A DNA stretch of 6,088 nt from Actinomycetota bacterium (GTDB taxonomy: Bacteria > Actinomycetota > Actinomycetes > JACCUZ01). This document shows positions 1 to 4,637 of this stretch, piece after piece. Numbering within the stretch: position 1 is the stretch's first letter; each line of letters starts with the position of its first letter. The stretch covers positions 1 to 6,088 of the forward strand of contig JAVEDA010000289.1 in the NCBI GenBank assembly GCA_030841195.1, given 5' to 3'. The notes beneath the pieces are model-generated. The model did no database searches, was not told where the DNA came from, and was given only the letters and a program-made list of their open reading frames with translations. The translations under genes were made by a program, and so were the position numbers.

Positions 1-387
1 GGCCGCACCGTGTCCCTCGGCGACATCCTCGGCCCGGAGTTCGCGGCCTCGCCCTCGGAGATGTTCGGGCCGGACCGCTTCCACCCGTCGGTGGCCGGCT
101 ACGCCAGCGCCGCGGCCGCGATGCTGCCCTCAGCCTGCGCCGCGCTGGGCGTCTGGTTCGGCGGCGAGGCCGAGCCGGCACCCGACCTGGCCCGCGGCGA
201 GGGCGTCCGGCCCATCTCGCTGGCCGCCGCCGAGGCGGCCGATGAGCCCGGCACCGAGGTGGCCGGCGCCCAGGTCGGCGGCCGGGACCGGGGCCCGCGC
301 GGGCGCTGGGCGCTGCTCCGCCGCCGACCGGGGGCCGACACCGACGAGATGCAGGCCACCGCCGAGGAAGACGCCCCGCTGAGGTAG
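1..387 (+). CDS. SGNH/GDSL-family hydrolase, C-terminal part (5' end outside window)
   Basis: The reading frame is open from the left edge, so only the last 128 residues are present. They carry the closing catalytic block of SGNH/GDSL esterases, PDRFHPSVAGY, with Asp25 and His28 (window numbering) as the Asp-x-x-His part of the Ser-Asp-His triad. An alanine-rich helix follows. The nucleophile Ser, Gly and Asn blocks must lie upstream. After about residue 54 the protein continues as a roughly 75-residue tail rich in Ala, Glu, Gly and Arg, with a basic patch (RGRWALLRRR) and an acidic end; this looks disordered rather than catalytic. The family hydrolyses ester or thioester bonds of lipids or acylated sugars; the substrate here is unknown. 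The internal GTG at position 10 is not the real start because homologous sequence continues before it. A thiolase follows 53 bp downstream on the same strand, an arrangement I recall for M. tuberculosis Rv1075c-Rv1074c. Confidence 0.85.
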   Translation, partial: GRTVSLGDILGPEFAASPSEMFGPDRFHPSVAGYASAAAAMLPSACAALGVWFGGEAEPAPDLARGEGVRPISLAAAEAADEPGTEVAGAQVGGRDRGPRGRWALLRRRPGADTDEMQATAEEDAPLR

Positions 388-397
388 CGTGGCGTTG

Positions 398-414
398 TTA
401 CCAGCCGGTAATAT
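398..414 (+). promoter_or_regulatory. Thiolase promoter -10 overlapped by TTACC/GGTAA operator-like repeat
   Basis: TTACC (398-402) and GGTAA (407-411) form an inverted repeat around AGCC, giving a 14-bp palindrome with 12 of 14 symmetric positions. It overlaps TAATAT at 409-414, a good actinobacterial -10 (TANNNT), inside an AT-rich island that stands out from its GC-rich surroundings. A transcript starting near 421 would have a leader of about 20 nt carrying the GGAGG at 431-435. No convincing -35 is visible. A repeat of this size overlapping a -10 is what a TetR-type repressor of fatty-acid genes would bind; that reading is inference. Confidence 0.5.
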
Positions 415-440
415 CGGCTGCCCGCCCCCTGGAGGTCCCC

Positions 441-1664
441 GTGCCCGAGGCAGTGATCGTCGCCACCGCGCGCAGCCCGATCGGCCGCGCCATGAAGGGC
501 TCGCTGGTCGACGTACGCCCCGACCACCTGGCCGCGACCATCGTGCGGGCGGCCCTGGACAAGGTCCCCGGCCTCGACCCTCGGACCCTGGACGACCTGA
601 TGCTCGGCTGCGCCGAGCCGGAGGCGAAGCAGGGTGTCAACATGGCCCGCCGGGTCGCCGTGTCGCTGGGCTACGACACCCTGCCCGGCACCACGGTGAA
701 CCGGTTCTGCGCGTCGTCGGTGCAGACGTCGCGGATGGCGTTCCACGCCATCAAGGCGGGCGAGGGGCACGCCTTCGTCTCGGCCGGCGTCGAGTGCGTG
801 TCGCAGTACCCGGCGTTCACCGGGGCCGGCGCCGGGCGCGAGGAGTACCTCGACCCCGACTTCGACGAGGCGCGGGCCCGGACCGAGGCGACGGCGGCCT
901 CGAACCAGGCCTGGCGCGACCCGCGCGAGGACGGCCTGCTGCCCGACGTGTACATCGCGATGGGTCAGACCGCCGAGAACCTGGCCACCTCCCGGGGGAT
1001 CAGCCGGGCCGAGCAGGACGAGTTCGGGGTCCGCTCGCAGAACCTGGCCGAGAAGGCGATCGCGGACGGCTTCTTCGACCGCGAGATCACGCCGGTCACC
1101 ACGCCGTCGGGCACCGTGGTGTCCCGCGACGACGGCCCGCGGCCGGGCGTGACGCTCGAGGGCGTCTCGGGGCTGCGCACGGTCTTCCGCGAGCAGGGCA
1201 CGGTCACCGCCGGCAACTGCTGCCCGCTCAACGACGGCGCCGCGGCCGTCGTGATCATGAGCGATACCCGGGCCGCCGAGCTCGGGCTGACGCCGTTGGC
1301 CCGGATCGTGTCGACCGGCGTCTCCGGGCTCTCGCCCGAGATCATGGGGCTCGGACCGGTCGAGGCGTCCCGGCGGGCCCTCGCCCTGGCCGGCATGACG
1401 GTCGACGACATGGACCTGGTCGAGATCAACGAGGCCTTCGCGGCCCAGGTCATCCCGTCGTACCAGGACCTGGGCATCGACCTGGACCGGCTCAACGTGC
1501 ATGGCGGCGCGATCGCCCTGGGCCACCCGTTCGGCTCGACCGGCGCGCGGATCACCACGACGCTGCTGAACGGGCTGCAGAGCCGGGACAAGGAGTTCGG
1601 CCTCGAGACCATGTGCGTCGGCGGCGGCCAGGGCATGGCCATGGTGCTGCAGCGCCTGAGCTGA
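441..1664 (+). CDS. Acetyl-CoA acetyltransferase / 3-ketoacyl-CoA thiolase
   Basis: This is a complete 407-residue thiolase, the normal family length. It catalyses reversible CoA-dependent cleavage of 3-ketoacyl-CoA, or condensation of two acyl-CoAs, in the cytoplasm. All catalytic features are visible: nucleophile Cys90 in NRFCASS, the NEAF block at 330-333, His362 in GGAIALGHPFGSTGAR, and the acid/base Cys392 in CVGGGQG. The loop usually reading TAGNAS or TAGNSS is TAGNCC here (257-261 region), which puts two extra cysteines near the active-site loop. The GTG start is chosen because GGAGG at 431-435 lies five bases upstream and the protein begins with the typical EAVIVATARSPIG. It follows the SGNH hydrolase gene by 53 bp but probably has its own promoter. 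Chain-length preference cannot be read from sequence. From memory it resembles FadA3-type actinobacterial thiolases, so I give no symbol. Confidence 0.95.
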   Translation: MPEAVIVATARSPIGRAMKGSLVDVRPDHLAATIVRAALDKVPGLDPRTLDDLMLGCAEPEAKQGVNMARRVAVSLGYDTLPGTTVNRFCASSVQTSRMAFHAIKAGEGHAFVSAGVECVSQYPAFTGAGAGREEYLDPDFDEARARTEATAASNQAWRDPREDGLLPDVYIAMGQTAENLATSRGISRAEQDEFGVRSQNLAEKAIADGFFDREITPVTTPSGTVVSRDDGPRPGVTLEGVSGLRTVFREQGTVTAGNCCPLNDGAAAVVIMSDTRAAELGLTPLARIVSTGVSGLSPEIMGLGPVEASRRALALAGMTVDDMDLVEINEAFAAQVIPSYQDLGIDLDRLNVHGGAIALGHPFGSTGARITTTLLNGLQSRDKEFGLETMCVGGGQGMAMVLQRLS

Positions 1665-1670
1665 GCTTTC
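1660..1670 (+). repeat. 11-bp direct repeat, copy 1 (GCTGAGCTTTC)
   Basis: This 11-mer includes the thiolase stop codon (TGA at 1662-1664) and recurs exactly at 1799-1809, just before the stop codon of the convergent gene. The two copies flank the palindromic structure at 1680-1773. It could be a target-site duplication, or the product of local duplication. Confidence 0.6.
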
Positions 1671-1680
1671 GCCCCCTGCT

Positions 1681-1704
1681 GAAAATGATCACGGTTCCGT
1701 GATC
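1681..1704 (-). terminator. Hairpin with T-tract, likely terminator for the small minus-strand gene
   Basis: Read on the minus strand, 8-bp arms (GATCACGG/CCGTGATC, central AA) are followed directly by ATTTTC, a short rho-independent-type terminator. On the plus strand the same hairpin has no T-tract after it, so it points toward transcripts arriving from 1810. Confidence 0.5.
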
Positions 1705-1748
1705 GTTGGTGGTCGACCGCGGTGAATTCGTCGCGGTAGGTGTGAGTT

Positions 1749-1771
1749 GATCACGGTTCCGTGATCATTTT
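1749..1771 (+). terminator. Hairpin with T-tract, likely terminator for the thiolase
   Basis: The second copy of GATCACGGTTCCGTGATC (1749-1766) is followed by ATTTT on the plus strand. This gives an 8-bp GC-rich stem and a short U-run about 85 bp after the thiolase stop. It is the mirror image of the copy at 1687-1704. Confidence 0.5.
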
Positions 1772-1777
1772 GAGGTG

Positions 1778-1801
1778 GGCGGCGGCGGTGGTGGTGCTGC
1801 T
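1778..1801. repeat. Trinucleotide tract (GGC)3(GGT)3(GCT)2
   Basis: This is 24 bp of in-register triplets between the palindromic element and the second 11-bp direct repeat. It is low-complexity DNA with no gene attached on the plus strand, and lies just beyond the stop of the minus-strand gene. Confidence 0.6.
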
Positions 1802-1809
1802 GAGCTTTC
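1799..1809 (+). repeat. 11-bp direct repeat, copy 2 (GCTGAGCTTTC)
   Basis: This is an exact second copy of 1660-1670. It also forms a small hairpin with the next bases: CTGAG (1800-1804) and CTCAG (1809-1813) around CTTT. Removing one repeat copy plus the intervening DNA would leave the two convergent stop codons only six bases apart. Confidence 0.6.
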
Positions 1810-2238
1810 TCAGAGGCGGCGGCGTACGTCGGCCAGCAGGCGGGCCGCTTGCTCCACCTGGAGCCGGGCCGGCCCGTGCTCGAGGACGTCCCAGTAGACG
1901 TCAGTGTCGGGCGGCACCAGCTCCAGGGCCGCCAGCAGGTCATGGCCGGTCACCGCGACCTGGTCGCCGGCCGCGAAGTCGGCCAGCTCCGGCAGGGGGC
2001 GCCACTGGAAGCCGCCGCTGCCGACCGCGACCCGCTCCAGTGCGGCCGCCGCGTCCGCCATCGCCTGGGCTGCGCCGCGGGCGGCCTGGGCCCGGCTCCG
2101 GTAGGGCGGCATCCCGTCCTCCGGCGGCGCGGGCGGTCCGGCCAGGCGGGCCGCGGACAGCGTGCGCAGGCGGTCGGCGACCCGGCGTACGTCGGCCGCC
2201 AGCTCGTCGGCGAGCGGGGCCCAGCCCTCGTCCGGCAC
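1810..2238 (-). CDS. Small helical protein of unknown function
   Basis: This is a 142-residue cytoplasmic-type protein with no signal peptide or membrane span. The N-terminal half (residues 5-70) is Ala/Arg-rich and predicted helical, with a proline-rich break at about 34-46. The second half has PLPELADFAAGDQVAVTGHDLLAAL (81-105), the most family-like stretch, and a terminal helix from about 122. I do not recognise a named domain; it reads like an uncharacterised actinobacterial protein. The GTG start at 2238 is the only one available upstream: an in-frame TAG lies four codons before it. No Shine-Dalgarno sequence is seen, but TAGGGT lies six bases upstream, fitting a leaderless transcript. 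The gene converges on the thiolase and diverges from the DUF4287 gene. Third-position GC bias and the clean convergent and divergent context support a real gene. Confidence 0.75.
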   Translation of the reverse strand: MPDEGWAPLADELAADVRRVADRLRTLSAARLAGPPAPPEDGMPPYRSRAQAARGAAQAMADAAAALERVAVGSGGFQWRPLPELADFAAGDQVAVTGHDLLAALELVPPDTDVYWDVLEHGPARLQVEQAARLLADVRRRL

Positions 2239-2262
2239 CCGGGCACCCTACCGGCGGGTGCC
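2234..2262 (-). promoter_or_regulatory. Leaderless-type -10 (TAGGGT) inside a GGCACCC/GGGTGCC repeat
   Basis: On the minus strand TAGGGT (2250-2245) is followed by six bases and then the GTG start, the spacing expected when the transcript begins at the start codon. GGCACCC (2242-2248) and GGGTGCC (2256-2262) form a 7-bp inverted repeat overlapping this -10. Another direct GGCACCC lies at 2234-2240, over the start codon. The repeat could be an operator or simply GC-rich coincidence. Confidence 0.45.
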
Positions 2263-2306
2263 GCGGACTCGATCGGTCCCCTATCCGTCCCTTCCGGGGG
2301 TTGTGG

Positions 2307-2321
2307 CAACCGGCCGGGTTG
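2307..2321 (+). promoter_or_regulatory. CAACC-N5-GGTTG inverted repeat upstream of the DUF4287 gene
   Basis: A 15-bp near-palindrome with perfect 5-bp arms and centre GGCCG lies 46 bp before the DUF4287 start. It overlaps TTGAGG (2319-2324), which has TTCGCT (2342-2347) 17 bases downstream; together they could be a weak -35/-10 pair. Operator function is only a possibility. Confidence 0.25.
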
Positions 2322-2367
2322 AGGCAGTCTCGGAGCCATGGTTCGCTAAGTCGCTCTGGAGGCGCCG

Positions 2368-2598
2368 ATGTCCCTGCACCACTCCGAGGCAACCCACCAG
2401 CAGCTCGTCGAGCGGGTGCCACAGGCGACAGGGCGCGATCTGCCCCAGTGGTTCGAGACCCTCGAGAACGGTCCCGGCCTGCTCCGCTTCGACGAGCGAG
2501 TCAACTGGCTGCGCGACGAGCACAACATCTCGCACGGCCACGCCTCGGCGATCGTGCACGAGCATGACCTGCTGCGGGGCGCCCGCCGCGTCACGTGA
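2368..2598 (+). CDS. DUF4287-type small protein
   Basis: This is a 76-residue soluble protein. Its core at residues 42-66 (DERVNWLRDEHNISHGHASAI) resembles the DUF4287 signature, in which a helix reading W-L-x-x-x-x-x-(I/L)-x-H-G-H-A is conserved. The upstream part (7-36) carries LVERVPQATGRDLPQWFETLE, a helix pair typical of the longer actinobacterial form. The biochemical role of the family is not established as far as I know. The His-rich turn SHGHA plus HEH nearby could suggest ligand or metal contact, but that is speculative. The ATG start is supported by GGAGG at 2358-2362, five bases away. Its stop overlaps the GTG of the next gene (GTGA, 2595-2598), so the two are translated together. 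It is divergent from the helical unknown gene. Confidence 0.8.
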   Translation: MSLHHSEATHQQLVERVPQATGRDLPQWFETLENGPGLLRFDERVNWLRDEHNISHGHASAIVHEHDLLRGARRVT

Positions 2599-3005
2599 CG
2601 CCGGACGAGGCCCGCGCTTTCCTGCGTTCCAACCACGGCGCAGTCCTGGCCACGTTCCGCCGGGACGGACGGCCGCAGCTCTCGCCGGTGACTGCAGGGC
2701 TCGACGACGCCGGCCGGGTCGAGATCTCCAGCCGCACCACGGCGATGAAGGTGAAGAACCTGCGCCGTGACCCGCGGATCTCGCTGTGCCTGCTCAACCC
2801 GGGGTTCTACGGCGCCTGGGGCCAGGTCGAGGGCACCGCGGAGATCGTGGACCAGCCGGAGGCACTCGACCTGCTGGTCGGCTACTACCGGCGGATCGCT
2901 GGCGAGCACCCGGACTGGGACGAGTACCGGCAGGCGATGATCGACGAGAAGCGGGTGCTCGTGCGGTTCGCCATCGACCGCGCCGGCCCGACCGTCGAAG
3001 GCTGA
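2595..3005 (+). CDS. PPOX-class F420-type oxidoreductase, Rv1155-like
   Basis: This is a 136-residue split-barrel protein of the pyridoxamine-phosphate-oxidase superfamily. The N-terminal strand pair NHGAVLATFRRDGRPQLSPV (13-32), the phosphate/cofactor-binding MKVKNLRRDPR (51-61), the barrel strand GAWGQVEGTAEI (73-84) and the helix YYRRIAGEHPDWDEYRQAM (97-115) all match the M. tuberculosis Rv1155 type as I recall it. Members bind deazaflavin F420 or sometimes FMN and reduce small molecules in the cytoplasm; the substrate here is unknown. The GTG start overlaps the previous stop by four bases and fits the usual MTPDEARAFL-like beginning, so translational coupling with the DUF4287 gene is likely. 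It ends 20 bases before a strong hairpin. Whether it uses F420 or FMN cannot be decided from sequence alone, but the Rv1155-like helix favours F420. Confidence 0.9.
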   Translation: MTPDEARAFLRSNHGAVLATFRRDGRPQLSPVTAGLDDAGRVEISSRTTAMKVKNLRRDPRISLCLLNPGFYGAWGQVEGTAEIVDQPEALDLLVGYYRRIAGEHPDWDEYRQAMIDEKRVLVRFAIDRAGPTVEG

Positions 3006-3024
3006 CCGGCCGGCCCGGGAACGA

Positions 3025-3064
3025 CGACGGGCCGCATCCCTGGCGAGAGGGTTACGGCCCGTCG
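3025..3064 (+). terminator. Strong hairpin between convergent genes
   Basis: CGACGGGCCG (3025-3034) and CGGCCCGTCG (3055-3064) are perfect 10-bp complementary arms. The 20-base loop can add a second CCCT/AGGG stem (3038-3041 with 3048-3051). There is no T-tract on either side, as is common for actinobacterial terminators. Its position between the reductase stop (3005) and the Bax-inhibitor stop (3089) suggests it ends transcription from both directions. Confidence 0.75.
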
Positions 3065-3088
3065 AGGTACGACGTTAGCGCGACGCCG

Positions 3089-3880
3089 CTAGTCGCCGCG
3101 CAGGATGGCGATCAGGCGAAGCATCTCGATGTACAGCCAGACCAGCGTGACGACCAGTCCGAAGGCCGCCAGCCAGGAGTACCGCTCGGGGATCCCGTTC
3201 TTGACGCCCTGCTCGGCGAAGTCGAAGTCGAGGATCAGCATCGCGGCCGCGAGGCCGACGGCGAAGAGGCTGATCGCGATGCCGAACGGACCCGAGCGGA
3301 GGCCGAAGTCGCCACCGCCGCCGAACAGCATCACGACCAGGTTGACCAGGCAGAAGACCAGGTAGCCACCCATCGCGATCAGCACGGTGCGCCTGAACTT
3401 GGGCGTCGCCCGCACCTTGCCGCTCTTGTACGCCGCCAGGGTGACCGCGAAGACGCACATGGTCGCCACGACAGCCGTCGCGACGATGCCTGGCCACCGG
3501 TCCTCGAACACCCGGCTGATGCCACCGACGAAGAGGCCCTCGGCCGCGGCGTAGGACAGGATCAGCGCCGGGTTCGTCGACTGCTTGAACGAGACAACCA
3601 AGCCAAGGACCAGGCCGGCGATGGCGCCACCGAAGGTGAGGACCGGGTTGTTCAGGAAGTAGGCGGCTGCCGCCAACGGCAGCAGCACGGCGAACATCAG
3701 GCCGGTCTTGACGACGACGTCGTCGATCGTCATCCGGCCGGTGTCGACCCCGGTGGCCGCCGGCGCGGCGTACATGTCCTCCAGCTGGCCGGCCGTGGCG
3801 GTCGGCGCCTCGTTGAACGAGGCGTAGCCCTTCTGCGAGAAGGCCTTGCTGTTGTTGAAGACCGGATTGCGGCTCTCCAT
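3089..3880 (-). CDS. Bax inhibitor-1/YccA family membrane protein
   Basis: This is a 263-residue protein with a polar N-terminal segment of about 55 residues, then seven hydrophobic helices at roughly 57-76, 80-98, 103-123, 129-150, 164-188, 197-217 and 234-258. The end of helix 6 and the following loop carry LILDFDFAEQG, then PERYSWLAAFGL leading into the last helix, the actinobacterial hallmark of this family. Asp218 and Asp220 lie where the family's di-aspartyl pH/calcium sensor residues occur (as in B. subtilis YetJ); exact equivalence needs alignment. It is probably a cytoplasmic-membrane calcium/proton leak channel or stress protein, by family analogy. The ATG at 3880 is chosen because GGAGG (3887-3891 on the minus strand) lies six bases before it. 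The frame stays open upstream, but that extension crosses a tRNA gene and is not real. It stands alone, with its own probable promoter. Confidence 0.93.
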   Translation of the reverse strand: MESRNPVFNNSKAFSQKGYASFNEAPTATAGQLEDMYAAPAATGVDTGRMTIDDVVVKTGLMFAVLLPLAAAAYFLNNPVLTFGGAIAGLVLGLVVSFKQSTNPALILSYAAAEGLFVGGISRVFEDRWPGIVATAVVATMCVFAVTLAAYKSGKVRATPKFRRTVLIAMGGYLVFCLVNLVVMLFGGGGDFGLRSGPFGIAISLFAVGLAAAMLILDFDFAEQGVKNGIPERYSWLAAFGLVVTLVWLYIEMLRLIAILRGD

Positions 3881-3932
3881 GACATCCCTCCAAAGGGGTG
3901 CCCGCGGGGGGTCGCGGAACACTTTCGTGCCC

Positions 3933-3938
3933 AGCCTA
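3933..3938 (-). promoter_or_regulatory. Candidate -10 (TAGGCT) for the Bax-inhibitor gene
   Basis: TAGGCT on the minus strand fits TANNNT and lies in the 107-bp gap between the tRNA 3' end and the gene. It would give a leader of about 45 nt ending in the GGAGG ribosome site. No clear -35 is seen at 16-18 bp, so support is modest. Confidence 0.3.
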
Positions 3939-3987
3939 ACGACAACGGCAGGGTGCCCGTTCCCGTTCCGGGCCGCGACCACCCGGG

Positions 3988-4069
3988 TGCCCGGGGCGGG
4001 AGTCGAACCCGCACGCCTCTCGGCCAGGGCTTTTAAGGCCCCTGCGTATGCCAGTTCCGCCACCCGGGC
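3988..4069 (-). tRNA. tRNA-Leu (anticodon UAA)
   Basis: The 82-nt minus-strand sequence folds completely. The acceptor stem pairs GCCCGGG (4069-4063) with CCCGGGC (3995-3989). The D stem is GCG/CGC with the GG-containing loop. The anticodon stem pairs GGGGC with GCCCT (one G-U pair) around the loop CTTAAAA, giving anticodon TAA. A 13-nt variable arm follows with GCC-GAGA-GGC, the class II mark of Leu. The T arm is GCGGG-TTCGACT-CCCGC and the discriminator is A. The 3' CCA is not encoded: the genomic continuation is CCC. It decodes UUA (and UUG by wobble), the rarest leucine codons in high-GC actinobacteria; the Streptomyces equivalent is bldA. It lies 43 bp downstream of the deformylase gene on the same strand. 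Confidence 0.95.
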
Positions 4070-4101
4070 CGGGCATCGGTGCTCGCGCCGTGCTCCTGAG
4101 G

Positions 4102-4107
4102 ACGGTA
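4102..4107 (-). promoter_or_regulatory. Possible -10 (TACCGT) for tRNA-Leu
   Basis: TACCGT on the minus strand fits TANNNT and lies 32 bases before the mature tRNA 5' end, in the short gap after the deformylase stop. No recognisable -35 is present, so the tRNA could equally be processed from the upstream operon transcript. Confidence 0.2.
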
Positions 4108-4112
4108 CCGCG

Positions 4113-4637
4113 CTACAGGTAGACCTGGCGGGCGTGCAGCGCGTGCGCGCCGGCGACCTTGTCCAGGAAGAGCATGCCGTCCAGGTGGTCGACCTCGTGC
4201 TGGAGGGCCCGCGCCTCGAACGCGTCGGTGGAGATCTCGACCTGCTCGCCGGTCCCGGGCACAACAGCGCGCAGGACCAGCCGGGTGGCGCGCTTCACGT
4301 CGCCGGTGAGGTCCGGCACCGACAGGCAACCCTCCCGGCCCCGCTCCCAGCGGGTCGCGGCCACCACGACGGGGTTGGCCAGCACCATCGGCCCGTGCCC
4401 GGTCCGCGCCTTGGGGTGCCCGGTGACGTCGAGGGAGACGACCCGCCAGGGCACGCCGAGCTGAGGCGCGGCCAGCCCGACGCAGCCCGGCTCGGACCGC
4501 TGGGTGGCCAGCAGGTCCGCGGCCAGCGCGACCACGTCGGGGTCGAGCGGGTCAACCGCCGTCGCCGCGCTCGACAGAACAGCGGCCGGGGCCAGTACGG
4601 CCGGCCGCACCCGCCCGTCGGGCAGCGGCGGCAGCAT
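4113..4637 (-). CDS. def: Peptide deformylase, divergent form
   Basis: This 174-residue enzyme removes the N-formyl group from nascent proteins using a bound metal, usually Fe2+. All three deformylase motifs are present: CVGLAAPQ (52-59), EGCLS (102-106) with metal ligand Cys104, and QHEVDH (146-151) with ligands His147 and His151 and catalytic Glu148. Motif 1 begins with Cys instead of the usual Gly. The N-terminus also departs from the norm: the usual DPVLR-like segment is replaced by APAAVLSSAA (16-25), and the helix before motif 1 lacks the typical D-M-x-x-T-M. This suggests a secondary paralogue rather than the housekeeping copy, though activity seems retained. There is no long C-terminal extension. 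Its ATG shares one base with the stop of the ACT gene (TGATG) and no Shine-Dalgarno sequence is seen, so it depends on coupled translation in the operon. Confidence 0.93.
   Translation of the reverse strand: MLPPLPDGRVRPAVLAPAAVLSSAATAVDPLDPDVVALAADLLATQRSEPGCVGLAAPQLGVPWRVVSLDVTGHPKARTGHGPMVLANPVVVAATRWERGREGCLSVPDLTGDVKRATRLVLRAVVPGTGEQVEISTDAFEARALQHEVDHLDGMLFLDKVAGAHALHARQVYL

Larger units (their letters stand above)
1680..1773. repeat. Symmetric 94-bp palindromic element with 25-bp inverted arms
   Basis: The left arm (1680-1704) and the reverse complement of the right arm (1749-1773) match at 22 of 25 positions, differing only at the second base and the two central bases. Each arm contains the 18-bp palindrome GATCACGGTTCCGTGATC. 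Between them a third palindrome at 1716-1737 (ACCGCG, then GT GAATTC GT, then CGCGGT) has the same centre of symmetry, between 1726 and 1727. The whole element could fold as one long hairpin or cruciform, or as three separate hairpins. A CCC/GGG-biased imperfect continuation reaches about 1672 and 1781. No coding potential is seen. It lies between convergent genes, where a REP/MITE-like element or a bidirectional terminator would be expected. Confidence 0.8.

Noticed and set aside
99..1526. 475-codon minus-strand open frame opposite the hydrolase tail and thiolase
   Set aside because: It is antisense to a thiolase with every catalytic motif; its translation is Arg/Gly/His/Asp-rich shadow sequence typical of high-GC DNA.
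389..1702. 437-codon plus-strand frame overlapping the thiolase
   Set aside because: Arg/Pro/Gly-rich out-of-frame reading of the thiolase, with no domain.
1761..2567. 268-codon plus-strand frame over the small helical gene
   Set aside because: Starts inside the palindromic element and reads Pro/Arg-rich shadow across two real genes and their shared promoter region.
3896..3993. Three copies of GGGTGCCCG (3896-3904, 3951-3959, 3985-3993), one at the tRNA 3' end, resembling attachment-site remnants
   Set aside because: Nine GC-only bases are too short for an attachment core, no integrase or foreign DNA lies nearby, and the gene next door is an ordinary chromosomal one.
2786..4036. 416-codon plus-strand frame across the reductase end, the hairpin and the Bax-inhibitor gene
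   Set aside because: Runs antisense through a clear seven-helix membrane protein and into the tRNA; no family resemblance.
3881..4264. N-terminal extension of the Bax-inhibitor frame
   Set aside because: It crosses the tRNA-Leu gene and part of the deformylase; a good ribosome site places the start at 3880.
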